The notes beneath the pieces were generated by a model. It was not told the DNA's origin and searched no databases. It was given only the letters and a program-made list of their open reading frames with translations. A stretch of 64,000 bases of DNA, taken from Pandoraea communis. GTDB lineage: Bacteria; Pseudomonadota; Gammaproteobacteria; Burkholderiales; Burkholderiaceae. Positions 53,197 to 62,300 of the stretch are shown here, one piece after another. Each line of letters starts with the position of its first letter. The first letter of the stretch is position 1. Location of the stretch: the NCBI RefSeq assembly GCF_902459745.1, contig NZ_CABPSJ010000005.1, positions 62,001 to 126,000 on the forward strand. Direction: 5' to 3'. A program made the translations under genes and the position numbers.

Positions 53197-53479
53197 GACG
53201 GTCAATATCAGTCTGTTGCGGTTGGGGTTGCGACACAGTATAGCGAAGAGTCGGCGAACGTGCGCGCGTGGCGATTCGTCGCATAGGGGGGCACCAATGC
53301 TTCGAATGCCCCGCGAGGCGGTCATCTCACGCCATGTGCTTGATATTTAAGGAGTGAAGTAGTTTTGCCGGATGGCCGTCGCGGGTCTCGAAGTCGCGTG
53401 ACGTGACGGCGGCAAATCCCTGCGCATGGCATGGACATCGTTTCGGCGGTGCGAAACCCATGCGCGAAGCGACCGGGAG

Positions 53480-55576
53480 TCACGGTGCTTCCCGGCCGTT
53501 ACCGGAAACGGGCGCCGTGGCCGCCGGCGTTGGCGTGCGCTGACCATTGGTTCGGCTGCGTTGCGCACCCGTTTTGGCACCGTTGGCGTCGGGCGCCGAT
53601 TTGACGGTCGACGGATTCCGGCTCGCCGAATGTTGCAGGCTGGCGAGCAGTTCGCCGCACGGGCTGTCCTTGCCAGGGCCGAGTTCAAGCAGTGGCACGA
53701 GCGCGGTGTACGGAGCGAGCACGCCCAGTGCAATGGCGCCTCCGGCACGCGCAACCAGCATCGGCACGTTGACGTCGACGTCCGGGTGCTTGAACGTTCC
53801 CCGCACATAAAACGGCGAGCGCAGCGACAGGAGGCCGAAGTGCTTCGGCTCAGGCCGGATCGTCAGGTTGAAGCGCTCGCGCTTGAGATCGACCTGGCCG
53901 GTGACACCGATGCTCGTGTCCTCGGTGTCGATCACGAACGTGCGTGTGTCCATCAGGCCGTCGCGTACCGCGAAGTCTGCTGCCGCGCATCGCATCTCGA
54001 CCTGTTTATCGCCGAAGATTTTGGTCAGAACGATGTTTCCCACGTTGAGCCCCAGGTATTGCAGCAGCAACTTGCTCACCGAGCCGCGGTCGATCAGCGT
54101 TTTGAGTTCGCCGTTGGCCGAACCGGCCAGTGCGGCAATCGAATTGCCGGTTGCCGTCAGTGCCGCGTCGCCGTTCACTTCGCCCACGCTTGTCTTCATC
54201 AGATCGACGTCGGGCAGCAACTGTTTTATTTTCAGGTGGCGCAGCGAGACCTGCGAGTCCATCTTCATCGGTTCGGTCTGGCCGTTGAGGACCAGTGTTG
54301 ATGTGATGCGTCCCCCGGCGACACCGAACTCCAGCGGCCGGAGCGAGAGCACGCCGTCGTCGAGCACGATGTGCGTGACTAGGTTGTCGATCGGCAGGCT
54401 CTTGTCCTTGATGATCTTGCGGCCGGTGAATTGCACGTCGGTATCGATGGCGCGCCAGCGGTCGGTCCTGAAGGGATCGACCGGCAGTACCTTGTCTGAC
54501 GGCGGCGCTTTGGGTTTGCCCGACAGATCGCTGCCGCCGGACGGATTCCGTCCGCCCACGACCGGCCCGAGATCGACCAGCCGCAACTGATTCGATACGA
54601 CAGCGCCCTGCAGGATGTTGCGCGGCTCGCGCCGGCGGAACACGAGCGTGCCCGACAGATCGCTCTGGCCGACCTTGCCCTGGAAGCGTTCATAGCGCCA
54701 TACGCCGGCCGTGTGCAGCAGATGCCCGTTGGTCTCGTAGGCAGGCGTTTCCGGCAGCAACACGCCGGTAATCGGATAGAGGTCGGCCATCGTCGGGCCG
54801 GCCAGGCGCAGATGCATGTCGAGCGCCGACAGCGTGGCCGGATTCGTGAACGTCCCCGTCGCGGCGATCTGCGTGCGGCCGATGCGCACGCTGGCGTCGA
54901 GCGGGTAAGGGTCGCCGGCGTCTTCGAGCGAGAGGACGTCGCCGGCCCGCGCCTTGCCGGTCACGGCAACTTTTCGGAAAGTGCCCTTGAGCGAGACACC
55001 GATGCCGTAGGGGGCCTGCCCATCGATGGTCGCGATGTTCGCGGTCAGATCGAGTTGCTGGGGAGCGATATTGGCGCGCACCACCCCATCTTCGAGAATC
55101 AGGCGGCCGATGGCCAGTTTCCACGGGGACGGCTGGCCATCGCCCTTCGTGAAGGTCCAGTTGTTCTGTCCGTCGGCGCGCTGCTCCACGATGACTTTGG
55201 GCGCAGATAAGGCGACTTCGGGCAGCACCACATGCTTGTCGAGCAGCGGTAGCCATTCGAGCGAGAACGTGAGGCGTCCGAGCGTGATCATGTCCGGCGT
55301 CTGACTCCACGCAACGTTGCCTAACACGATATCATTCGCGATCAGGCGAGGCCGCGGCAGCCAGCGCCCCAGTCCAGGGGCCTGTGCGTTCGGCGCCAGC
55401 CAGTGCAGCGAGAGGTCGCCCCGGATTTCGAACGGGCGGCCGGTCGCGGTGCTCACTTCCCGGTTGATAAAGGGCCGGGCGTAGTTCCAGTCAAACCACG
55501 TGATGAACGCCGCGAATGCCAGCACGATGGCGACTATCGTGATCGCTAGCCATTTCAAGGACGTTACCCATCGCAT
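53480..55576 (-). CDS. AsmA family protein
   Basis: A 698-residue membrane-anchored protein of the AsmA/TamB-related group. A single N-terminal helix (WLAITIVAIVLAFAAFITWF) is followed by FINREVSTATGRPFEIRGDLSLHWL, the AsmA N-terminal domain, then long beta-rich periplasmic sequence and an AsmA C-terminal region (VSLRHLKIKQLLPDVDLMKTSVGEVNGDAAL). The C-terminal 60 residues are polar. Such proteins are thought to move lipids to the outer membrane. The start codon overlaps that of the divergent tcdA gene. Confidence 0.88.
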   Translation of the reverse strand: MRWVTSLKWLAITIVAIVLAFAAFITWFDWNYARPFINREVSTATGRPFEIRGDLSLHWLAPNAQAPGLGRWLPRPRLIANDIVLGNVAWSQTPDMITLGRLTFSLEWLPLLDKHVVLPEVALSAPKVIVEQRADGQNNWTFTKGDGQPSPWKLAIGRLILEDGVVRANIAPQQLDLTANIATIDGQAPYGIGVSLKGTFRKVAVTGKARAGDVLSLEDAGDPYPLDASVRIGRTQIAATGTFTNPATLSALDMHLRLAGPTMADLYPITGVLLPETPAYETNGHLLHTAGVWRYERFQGKVGQSDLSGTLVFRRREPRNILQGAVVSNQLRLVDLGPVVGGRNPSGGSDLSGKPKAPPSDKVLPVDPFRTDRWRAIDTDVQFTGRKIIKDKSLPIDNLVTHIVLDDGVLSLRPLEFGVAGGRITSTLVLNGQTEPMKMDSQVSLRHLKIKQLLPDVDLMKTSVGEVNGDAALTATGNSIAALAGSANGELKTLIDRGSVSKLLLQYLGLNVGNIVLTKIFGDKQVEMRCAAADFAVRDGLMDTRTFVIDTEDTSIGVTGQVDLKRERFNLTIRPEPKHFGLLSLRSPFYVRGTFKHPDVDVNVPMLVARAGGAIALGVLAPYTALVPLLELGPGKDSPCGELLASLQHSASRNPSTVKSAPDANGAKTGAQRSRTNGQRTPTPAATAPVSGNGREAP

Positions 55577-55577
55577 C

Positions 55578-56414
55578 ATGAACAGTACCCCGTCGATTGT
55601 TGTTGCTCCGGTGCCTGCCCCGCCATCGGAGGAAGATTTTGACGCGAACCGCCGTTTTGGCGGCATCGCGCGTTTATACGGTGACGACGGTCTCGCGCGC
55701 TTGCGCGATGCCCACGTGGCCGTCATCGGCATCGGCGGCGTCGGTTCGTGGGTGGCCGAGGCGCTCGCGCGCAGCGCCGTGGGCCGACTCACGCTCATCG
55801 ATCTCGATAACGTCGCCGAGAGCAATACCAATCGTCAGGTGCACGCCCTGGACGGCAACTACGGTAAGCCGAAAGTTGCCGCGATGGCCGAGCGAATCGT
55901 GGCCATCAATCCTGCTTGCCAGCTTACGCTTGTCGAGGACTTCGTGGAGCTGGAGAACCTCGATGCCATGTTGAGCGGCGGCTTCGACTGGGTCGTCGAC
56001 GCCATCGACAGCGTACGGGTGAAGACTGCGCTTATCGCCTGGTGCGTCGCGCATAAGCAGCGTCTGATCACCGTTGGCGGGGCGGGCGGCCAGCTCGATC
56101 CGACACGTATCCGTATCGACGATCTCGCCCGCACGATCCAGGATCCGCTGCTTGCGAAAGTGCGTGCGCAATTACGCAAGCAACATGGTTTTGTCCGTGG
56201 GCCGAAAGCCAAGTTCAATGTGCCCGCCGTGTACTCGGACGAGCCCTTGCAGTATCCGGAAGCGGTCTGTGCACCGGGAGAAAGCCCCGAAGCGGCTGCG
56301 GGGCCACAGGGCCTGAATTGCGCGGGTTTCGGATCGAGCATGTGTGTGACAGCCACATTCGGCATGGCGGCCGCTGCCCATGTGTTGACGCGAATCACCG
56401 GGCGTTCGGCCTGA
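55578..56414 (+). CDS. tcdA: tRNA threonylcarbamoyladenosine dehydratase
   Basis: A 278-residue E1-like ThiF-family enzyme that cyclises t6A37 in tRNA to ct6A using ATP. ANRRFGGIARLYGDDGL, VAVIGIGGVGSWVAEALARSAVGRLTLIDLDNVAESNTNRQ and TVGGAGGQLDPTRIRIDDLARTIQDPLLAKVR match TcdA (CsdL) closely. The ATG at 55578 is the only in-frame start near the conserved region, yet it overlaps the divergent AsmA start and lacks a clear ribosome binding site. Confidence 0.93.
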   Translation: MNSTPSIVVAPVPAPPSEEDFDANRRFGGIARLYGDDGLARLRDAHVAVIGIGGVGSWVAEALARSAVGRLTLIDLDNVAESNTNRQVHALDGNYGKPKVAAMAERIVAINPACQLTLVEDFVELENLDAMLSGGFDWVVDAIDSVRVKTALIAWCVAHKQRLITVGGAGGQLDPTRIRIDDLARTIQDPLLAKVRAQLRKQHGFVRGPKAKFNVPAVYSDEPLQYPEAVCAPGESPEAAAGPQGLNCAGFGSSMCVTATFGMAAAAHVLTRITGRSA

Positions 56415-56454
56415 TGACCCGCCAGACGTATCCGTGTTTTACCAAGGAGCGCAG

Positions 56455-56509
56455 GAGACGTCTGTAACCAAAGGTTACCGGTCGAGGCGAATGCCTCGAT
56501 CGACGTCTC
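56455..56509 (+). other. predicted three-way-junction RNA structure
   Basis: An outer 8-bp stem GAGACGTC / GACGTCTC encloses two hairpins: GTAACC-AAA-GGTTAC (56464-56478) and TCGAGGC-GAAT-GCCTCGA (56482-56499). An intrinsic terminator follows at 56525. It may be a structured 3' UTR of tcdA or a small RNA. Confidence 0.5.
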
Positions 56510-56524
56510 GATAGCTGAAATGAC

Positions 56525-56556
56525 AATGGCCGGGTTCGCTCCCGGCCATTTGTGTT
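56525..56556 (+). terminator. intrinsic terminator after tcdA
   Basis: A 10-bp perfect stem AATGGCCGGG / CCCGGCCATT with loop TTCGCT, followed by TGTGTT. Confidence 0.8.
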
Positions 56557-56627
56557 GTCGTGCGAATTTCTGTTCCGCTTCGCTTCGCTTCGTTACGTAC
56601 GACGAAACAACTTGCGGGGCAAAGCCA

Positions 56628-58280
56628 TCAGCGCAGTTCGCGGCGCAGCACCTTGCCCACGGGCGTCTTGGGCAGGTCTTTGCGGAACTCGATCAAATGC
56701 GGCACCTTGTAGTTTGTCAGGTGCTGACGGCAGAAGTCGATGATGACCTTCTCGGTCAGATCCTGCGATTTCTTGACGATCACAGCCTTCACCGCTTCGC
56801 CGGTGCGATCGCTCGGCACGCCGACGACTGCCGCTTCGAGCACGCCCGGGCACATGGCCAGCACGCTTTCGACCTCGTTCGGATACACGTTGAAGCCCGA
56901 CACGATGATCATGTCCTTCTTGCGGTCGGTGATGCGCACATAGCCCTGCTCGTCCATCGTGCCGATGTCGCCGGTGCGCAGCCAACCGTCCGGCGTGATG
57001 GTCTTTGCCGTCTCGTCCGGTCGACGCCAGTAGCCCTTCATGACCTGCGGGCCACGCACGCAGATTTCACCTTCCTGGCCGAAGCCGAGGGCTTCGTTGG
57101 CATCGTTGCGGATGCTGACGTCCGTTGACGAGATCGGCAGGCCGATGGACCCGTTGAACTCGCTGCCGAGCGGGTTGATACACACGGCGGGCGACGTCTC
57201 CGTCAGACCGTACGCCTCGATGAGCGGATGGCCGGTTACCTTCTGCCAGCGATCGGCCACCGCACGCTGCACGGCAGCACCGCCGCCAAGCGCACACTTG
57301 AGCGCGCTGAAGTCGAGTTGGTCGAAGCCGGGGGTGTGGAGCAACCCGTTGAAGAGCGTGTTCACGCCCGTCATGAACGTGAACTTCCATTTGCCCAGCT
57401 CTTTCACGAAGCCGGGCATGTCGCGCGGGTTGGTGATGAGCAGGTTGAGTGCGCCCAACTGGAGGAACACCAGGCAGTTCGCCGTCAGACAGAAGATGTG
57501 ATAGAGCGGCAGGGCGGTGACGATGATCTCCTTGCCTTCCTCGAGACCCGAGCCGATCCAGGCGCGCGCCTGCAACATATTGGCGATCATGTTGCCGTGC
57601 GTGAGCATGGCGCCCTTGGCGACCCCCGTGGTGCCGCCGGTGTATTGCAGGAACGCGATGTCGTCGTGACCCAGTTGCACTTCCTGATGCTGTGCACGTG
57701 CACCTTGCGCAAGCGCGGTACGGAACGGCACGGCGCGGGGGATGTTCCACTCGGGCACCATCTTCTTCACGTGACGCACGACGTAGTTCACGATCCAGCG
57801 CTTCGGCGCGGGCACGAGATCGCCGATGGCCGTCGTGACGACGTGCTTGACCGGTGTGTTGGGCAGTGCCTTTTGCAGCGTGGCGGCGAAGTTCTCGATC
57901 ACCACGATGGCACCGCAGTCGGCGTCTATCAGCTGGTGCTCGAGTTCGCCTGCCGTGTAGAGCGGATTGACGTTGACGACAACCATCCCCGCACGCAGGA
58001 TGCCGAAGACGGCGACCGGATATTGGAGCAGGTTCGGCGACATGATTGCCACGCGCGAGCCGCGTTCCAGTCCGGGCAGACTTTGCAGATACGCGGCAAA
58101 GTCGCGCGATTTACGCTCGAGGTCCGCGAAGGTCATCGTTACCCCGAGGTTGGTGAACGACGGGCGGTCCGCGAACTTCTGGCAGCTTTGCAGGAACAGA
58201 TCGTTCAGCGAACGATACTTGTTGACGTCGATCTCGGCCGGCACGCCGGGCGGATAGCTCTTGAGCCAGACTTTTTCCAT
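56628..58280 (-). CDS. fadD: long-chain fatty-acid-CoA ligase
   Basis: A 550-residue AMP-forming ligase activating fatty acids for beta-oxidation. The ATP loop is FLQYTGGTTGVAKGAMLTHGN, the FACS segment GWLRTGDIGTMDEQGYVRITDRKKDMIIVSGFNVYPNEVE, and the C-terminal lysine is in LPKTPVGKVLRRELR. AAGGAGG lies five bases before the ATG at 58280; the ORF start 82 codons upstream is unsupported. A separate ligase at 38600 differs clearly in sequence. Confidence 0.95.
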   Translation of the reverse strand: MEKVWLKSYPPGVPAEIDVNKYRSLNDLFLQSCQKFADRPSFTNLGVTMTFADLERKSRDFAAYLQSLPGLERGSRVAIMSPNLLQYPVAVFGILRAGMVVVNVNPLYTAGELEHQLIDADCGAIVVIENFAATLQKALPNTPVKHVVTTAIGDLVPAPKRWIVNYVVRHVKKMVPEWNIPRAVPFRTALAQGARAQHQEVQLGHDDIAFLQYTGGTTGVAKGAMLTHGNMIANMLQARAWIGSGLEEGKEIIVTALPLYHIFCLTANCLVFLQLGALNLLITNPRDMPGFVKELGKWKFTFMTGVNTLFNGLLHTPGFDQLDFSALKCALGGGAAVQRAVADRWQKVTGHPLIEAYGLTETSPAVCINPLGSEFNGSIGLPISSTDVSIRNDANEALGFGQEGEICVRGPQVMKGYWRRPDETAKTITPDGWLRTGDIGTMDEQGYVRITDRKKDMIIVSGFNVYPNEVESVLAMCPGVLEAAVVGVPSDRTGEAVKAVIVKKSQDLTEKVIIDFCRQHLTNYKVPHLIEFRKDLPKTPVGKVLRRELR

Positions 58281-58687
58281 GAGCGCCTCCTTGAATTTGA
58301 TTTTTATCGCATCGTCGTCGCCGGGGGAAGAGATTGGGCGCGCGGTGCGTCGTTTCATCGCAGTACATTTTGGCAATACGAGAGGGGGCTCCGGACGTGT
58401 CGTCTCCCCTGTCCGGTCTCGCATGCGCGGCAAACGCGCCCATCGACGCGCTGCAAAAAGCCGTAGCATACCGTGCCGTCTCCAGGGCGAGCACATGGAA
58501 AGCCCTGATTTGATGCGGGTTTGCATGGAGTAATTGCTCTAGCGGCAAAGGCTTGCCAGTGCGGGGGATTCCGCGCTAATCCCGCACGGAATGGCCGATG
58601 TAACGGACAAACCGCAGATGTGACAAAAGAATTGCAAAAAACGCTTGCGTGGCGGTCCGGTTTCTTACATAATTCTGTTCTCACGAC
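58281..58687. other. intergenic region between fadD and the tRNA genes
   Basis: These 407 bases contain the fadD promoter region on the minus strand and the tRNA promoter on the plus strand. No ORF here has support. I saw no FadR-type operator that I would call. Confidence 0.45.
58645..58673 (+). promoter_or_regulatory. tRNA-Arg promoter
   Basis: A -35 TTGCGT (58645-58650) and -10 CATAAT (58668-58673) are 17 bases apart and lie 14 bases before the first tRNA gene. This is a typical stable-RNA promoter form. Confidence 0.75.
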
Positions 58688-58764
58688 GCGGCTGTAGCTC
58701 AGTTGGATAGAGTACTTGGCTACGAACCAAGGGGTCGTGGGTTCGAATCCTGCCAGCCGCGCCA
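58688..58764 (+). tRNA. tRNA-Arg(ACG), copy 1
   Basis: A complete 77-base cloverleaf: acceptor GCGGCTG / CAGCCGC, D-arm with AGTTGGATA, anticodon arm CTTGG-CTACGAA-CCAAG with anticodon ACG, T-arm with TTCGAAT, and an encoded CCA end. The first anticodon base is expected to become inosine and read CGU, CGC and CGA codons. Confidence 0.98.
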
Positions 58765-58773
58765 CCTAATTCG

Positions 58774-58805
58774 AGGGTCTCCTCACGGGGAGACCCTTAG
58801 TTTTT
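58774..58805 (+). terminator. hairpin after tRNA copy 1
   Basis: A 9-bp stem AGGGTCTCC / GGAGACCCT with six-base loop, followed by TAGTTTTT. It would separate the two tRNA genes or act as a processing site. Confidence 0.8.
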
Positions 58806-58919
58806 CGGGAGAGTCTTTCCCAGTGACGCGCCGCATGTCATGTACATTCGGCCCGCGTCGATGAGAAGGCAGATCGACAGCAGCAGGATCGTCTGATCGA
58901 TGTCTCACGTGCAGTAAGT

Positions 58920-58996
58920 GCGGCTGTAGCTCAGTTGGATAGAGTACTTGGCTACGAACCAAGGGGTCGTGGGTTCGAATCCTGCCAGCCGCGCCA
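58920..58996 (+). tRNA. tRNA-Arg(ACG), copy 2
   Basis: Identical over all 77 bases to the copy at 58688, including the encoded CCA. The 155-base spacer between copies ends AGTAAGT and shows no strong separate promoter, so copy 2 may depend on read-through of the first hairpin or on an unseen promoter. Confidence 0.98.
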
Positions 58997-59010
58997 ACCC
59001 AGTTGGCAAG

Positions 59011-59044
59011 AACGCTCCAGAGGCGAAAGCTTCTGGAGCGTTTT
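59011..59044 (+). terminator. intrinsic terminator after tRNA copy 2
   Basis: A 14-bp stem (one G-T pair) AACGCTCCAGAGGC / GCTTCTGGAGCGTT capped by a GAAA tetraloop and followed by TTCGTTT. Confidence 0.88.
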
Positions 59045-59150
59045 CGTTTGTGCCGACGAAAAGTATCGCACGGTTCGGCATTCATCGTTCCCGCCATCGT
59101 CAGGCGCGACGACGTTCCGCATCGAACGCCATCGTGCCAGCGCCGTCGCG

Positions 59151-60608
59151 TCAGCCTTCGCCGCTTTCCGGGGCGACCTGCCATCCCAGACCCAGCGCCT
59201 TGTGCAACATCACGAACGATTTGAGAAGCTGTGCGTCACCGGCGATACGGTCTTGCTCGGCGGAAAAGCGCGTGCGTTCCGCATCCAGCCAATCGAGTGT
59301 GCTCGCGGTGCCCGCGCGGTAGCGCTGACGTGTGAGCGTCGCCGCCCGCGTGGCCGACGCCTCCACGCTGCGCAGCCGGTACACGTTCTCGCGCTGATGC
59401 CCGTAGCGGGCAAGTGCCACATCGGCGTCGCGTAACGCGGTGAGCACGGCGCTCTCGTACTTCGCCTGCGCCTGATCGCGGCCCGCCTTTGCGCCGTCGA
59501 CGCCGGCCTGCACGCGTCCGAAGTCGAGCACGTTCCATTGCAGACGCGGCATCGTCATCCAACTGAAGTTGTCCTTGCGCACGAGATGGCCGGGGTCCAG
59601 CGCCGAATATCCGAGTTCGCCCATGATCGAGAGCTTCGGAAACCAGTTGGCGGTCTGCACGCCGATCTGCGCGTTCTGCGATGCCAGACGGCGCTCGGCG
59701 GCGCGAATGTCCGGTCGCGCTTGCAACAGCGCAGACGGATCGCCGATAGCCACCTTCGCGGGCACGCTAGGGAGTGCCTTGGATGCCTGCAATTCGGCAT
59801 CCAGTGCGCCCGGTGCGCGCCCCGTCAGCAGTGCCAACTGATCGAGCGATTCGATGACGTCTGCTTCGAGCGGCAGCACGCGCGATTGCGTCTGCTCCAC
59901 TTGCGTCACGAGCCGTTCGACGTCGAGTTCCGAGGCGACACCGCCCGCCCGGCGCTGACGCGTGAGATCGAGCATTTCGCCTTCCAATTGCGCCGAATCG
60001 TGCACGAGAGCAAGCCGTGCCTGCTGATCGCGCAGCGCAACGTAAGTCTGGGCGACTTCGGCGGCGAGTTGCACGTGGGCATCGGCCAGATCCTCCGACG
60101 CCGCGTCGGCGTCGGCACCGGCGGCTTCGACGGCGCGTCGCGTGCCGCCGAACAAATCGATTTCCCAACTGGCGTCGAACCCGGCGACGTAGAGGTCGAG
60201 CGGGCCGCGGCCATTGCCGCTACCGTTGTTGCCGCCAAGCAGGCTCAGATCGGGCGAGCGGGTGCGCACCATCGCCAGATCGACGCCCGCCTTCGGCAGC
60301 AGGTCGGCCTGATGACTGCGCAGGCTCGCGCGCGACTGACGCACCTTTGCCTGTGCCACCCGGATGTCCGGACTATGCGCGATGGCGTCGTCGATCAGCG
60401 CGGTGAGCTGCGGATCGTTCAGCGCCGTCCACCACCGGGCGGCGCCGGGCGTGTGTGCCTGCACGCCTTCGCCCGCATGCGCGAACGTTGCCCCGGCACG
60501 CAGGGCGTCGCCCGCGACTTCGGGCGCGCCACGATAGTCGGGACCGACGGTGCAGCCAGTGGCGAGAAGGCATGCCGCGAGGGCCAGTGTTCGGATAGGA
60601 AACGTCAT
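59151..60608 (-). CDS. outer-membrane efflux lipoprotein of the EmrAB system (NodT family)
   Basis: A 485-residue TolC-like channel. The lipobox LLATGC is at residues 14-19. ARWWTALNDPQLTALIDDAIAHSPDIRVAQAKVRQ and LLQARPDIRAAERRLASQNAQIGVQTANWFPKLSIMGELGY are typical of the two OEP repeats. It follows the EmrB-type exporter by six bases in the same transcript. It is clearly different from the RND channel at 21255. Confidence 0.92.
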   Translation of the reverse strand: MTFPIRTLALAACLLATGCTVGPDYRGAPEVAGDALRAGATFAHAGEGVQAHTPGAARWWTALNDPQLTALIDDAIAHSPDIRVAQAKVRQSRASLRSHQADLLPKAGVDLAMVRTRSPDLSLLGGNNGSGNGRGPLDLYVAGFDASWEIDLFGGTRRAVEAAGADADAASEDLADAHVQLAAEVAQTYVALRDQQARLALVHDSAQLEGEMLDLTRQRRAGGVASELDVERLVTQVEQTQSRVLPLEADVIESLDQLALLTGRAPGALDAELQASKALPSVPAKVAIGDPSALLQARPDIRAAERRLASQNAQIGVQTANWFPKLSIMGELGYSALDPGHLVRKDNFSWMTMPRLQWNVLDFGRVQAGVDGAKAGRDQAQAKYESAVLTALRDADVALARYGHQRENVYRLRSVEASATRAATLTRQRYRAGTASTLDWLDAERTRFSAEQDRIAGDAQLLKSFVMLHKALGLGWQVAPESGEG

Positions 60609-60614
60609 GATGAT

Positions 60615-62300
60615 TCAATGGCCGCCGGATCTGAATCCGGTCGGTTGCTTGAGCAGTAGGGCCAGGGGCACGCAAAGCAGCAGCGCGATACCTAGTGCGT
60701 AGAAAGTTTCGGAAAACGTCATCACGCTCGCCTGCCGCGCAATGTCGGCGGCGAGCTGTGCTGTGGCCTGGAGTTGCGCGTGCATCATGTCGCCCGTCTG
60801 TGCGAAGAAGCCCGCCGCATTGGCCGCGAGATGTTCCTGCCCCAGCGCACTATTGGCGGTGATTGTCTCGCGCAGCATGGCGTCGTGATAGTCGGTGCGC
60901 CGGTCGATCAGCGTGCCGAGCAATGCGAGTCCCACCGACCCGCCGAGATTGCGGGCCATGTTGTACAGACCTGCCGCGTCGCCGGCATCGTGCGCGTCGA
61001 CGGCTGCCATCGACGCCTGATTGAGCGGCATCATCGCGAGCATTTGCCCCACGCCACGCAGCAATTGCGAAAGCGTGAAGTCGTGGCCCACGCTTTGTGC
61101 CGTCAGGCTGATGTCGAGCATGCAACTCGCGAAGAAGCACAGTAGCCCGAGAATCACGAGCAGACGGATGTCCACCCGGCTGATGAGGCGCGGCAAGAAC
61201 GGCATCATCAGGAACGCGGGCAGCCCCGAGAGCAGCATGATGTTGCCCGACTGCTGCGCGTTGTAGCCCGCAATCGTGGAGAGGAACTGCGGCAGTAGAT
61301 ACGACACGCCGTAGAGTCCCGCGCCCACCGTGAAGACGATATAGATCACGCTCGCGTAATTCTTGTTGCCCAGCAGCGAGAGCTTGACGATCGGCTTCTC
61401 GGCCGTGAACTGCGCCACGAGCATCATGCCGATGCCGATGACCGACGCAATCGACAACCCGATGATCAGGTGCGAATCGAACCAGCGTTCGCGCTGTCCT
61501 TCCTCTAGCACCACGGTGAGCGAACTCAAGCCGATGGTCAGGCCCACGATGCCCAGCCAGTCCGCCTTGAAGAAGGCTTGCAGATTGGCCGGCTCGCGCT
61601 TCAGACCGAGCATGAGCAGCGTGACGATGGCCGCCGAGATTGGTAGATTCAGGAAGAAGCACCAGCGCCAGTTGGCGTTCTCGGTCAGCCACCCGCCGAC
61701 CACCGGGCCGAGCAATGGCCCCAGCAGCACGATCAGACCGAACATCGCCATGCCGACCGCCATCTGATGGCGTGGCAGACGCGTGCGAATGATCATCTGC
61801 GCCGTCGGAATCATGGCGCCACCGGCGAAGCCCTGTCCGATGCGGCCGACGATCATCTCGGGCAGGCTGCTCGACGCACCGCACATCATCGAGAAGAGCG
61901 TGAAGAAGACGGCGTTGAGCATCAGAAAGCGTCGCAGCCCGAGCACGCGCGTGAGCCACGAGGCGAGCGGAATCATGACGATTTCCGACATCAGGTAGCC
62001 GGTCGATATCCAGGTGCCCTCGGTGCCCGAGGCCCCGATCTGTCCTTGAATCTGCGGCAGTGCCGAGTTCGTGATCGAAATATCGAGCGTGGCCAGCAGT
62101 GCGCCCAGCGCACCGGCGGCCACGGCGATCCAGTCCGACGCCGACGCGTTGCGGGGTGCAGCGGCGCTTACGGCGCCAACGTGTGCACCACCACTACCGC
62201 CGTCGCCGCCCGCCGCCACGGTGCTGCGCGCCTGATCGCGCGTCGGCGTGACCGGCGAGAGCGACGGCGTCGACGCGCTCACAACGCGACCGTCAGCCAC
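60615..62300 (-). CDS. MFS multidrug exporter, EmrB/QacA (DHA2) family
   Basis: A 561-residue, 14-helix exporter. LATLDISITNSALPQIQGQIGASGTEGTWISTGYLMSEIVMIPLASWLTRVLGLRRF is the EmrB signature, and MFGLIVLLGPLLGPVVGGWLTENANWRWCFFLN follows. The GTG at 62300 is chosen because GGAG lies six bases upstream; it overlaps the EmrA stop by eight bases. The much longer ORF upstream runs through EmrA and is a shadow. A Gly/Ala-rich N-terminal tail of about 45 residues precedes helix 1. Confidence 0.93.
   Translation of the reverse strand: MADGRVVSASTPSLSPVTPTRDQARSTVAAGGDGGSGGAHVGAVSAAAPRNASASDWIAVAAGALGALLATLDISITNSALPQIQGQIGASGTEGTWISTGYLMSEIVMIPLASWLTRVLGLRRFLMLNAVFFTLFSMMCGASSSLPEMIVGRIGQGFAGGAMIPTAQMIIRTRLPRHQMAVGMAMFGLIVLLGPLLGPVVGGWLTENANWRWCFFLNLPISAAIVTLLMLGLKREPANLQAFFKADWLGIVGLTIGLSSLTVVLEEGQRERWFDSHLIIGLSIASVIGIGMMLVAQFTAEKPIVKLSLLGNKNYASVIYIVFTVGAGLYGVSYLLPQFLSTIAGYNAQQSGNIMLLSGLPAFLMMPFLPRLISRVDIRLLVILGLLCFFASCMLDISLTAQSVGHDFTLSQLLRGVGQMLAMMPLNQASMAAVDAHDAGDAAGLYNMARNLGGSVGLALLGTLIDRRTDYHDAMLRETITANSALGQEHLAANAAGFFAQTGDMMHAQLQATAQLAADIARQASVMTFSETFYALGIALLLCVPLALLLKQPTGFRSGGH

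Noticed and set aside
58688-58996. tRNA pair as attachment site of a genomic island
   Set aside because: There is no integrase, direct repeat of a tRNA 3' end beyond the two full genes, or change in gene type nearby.
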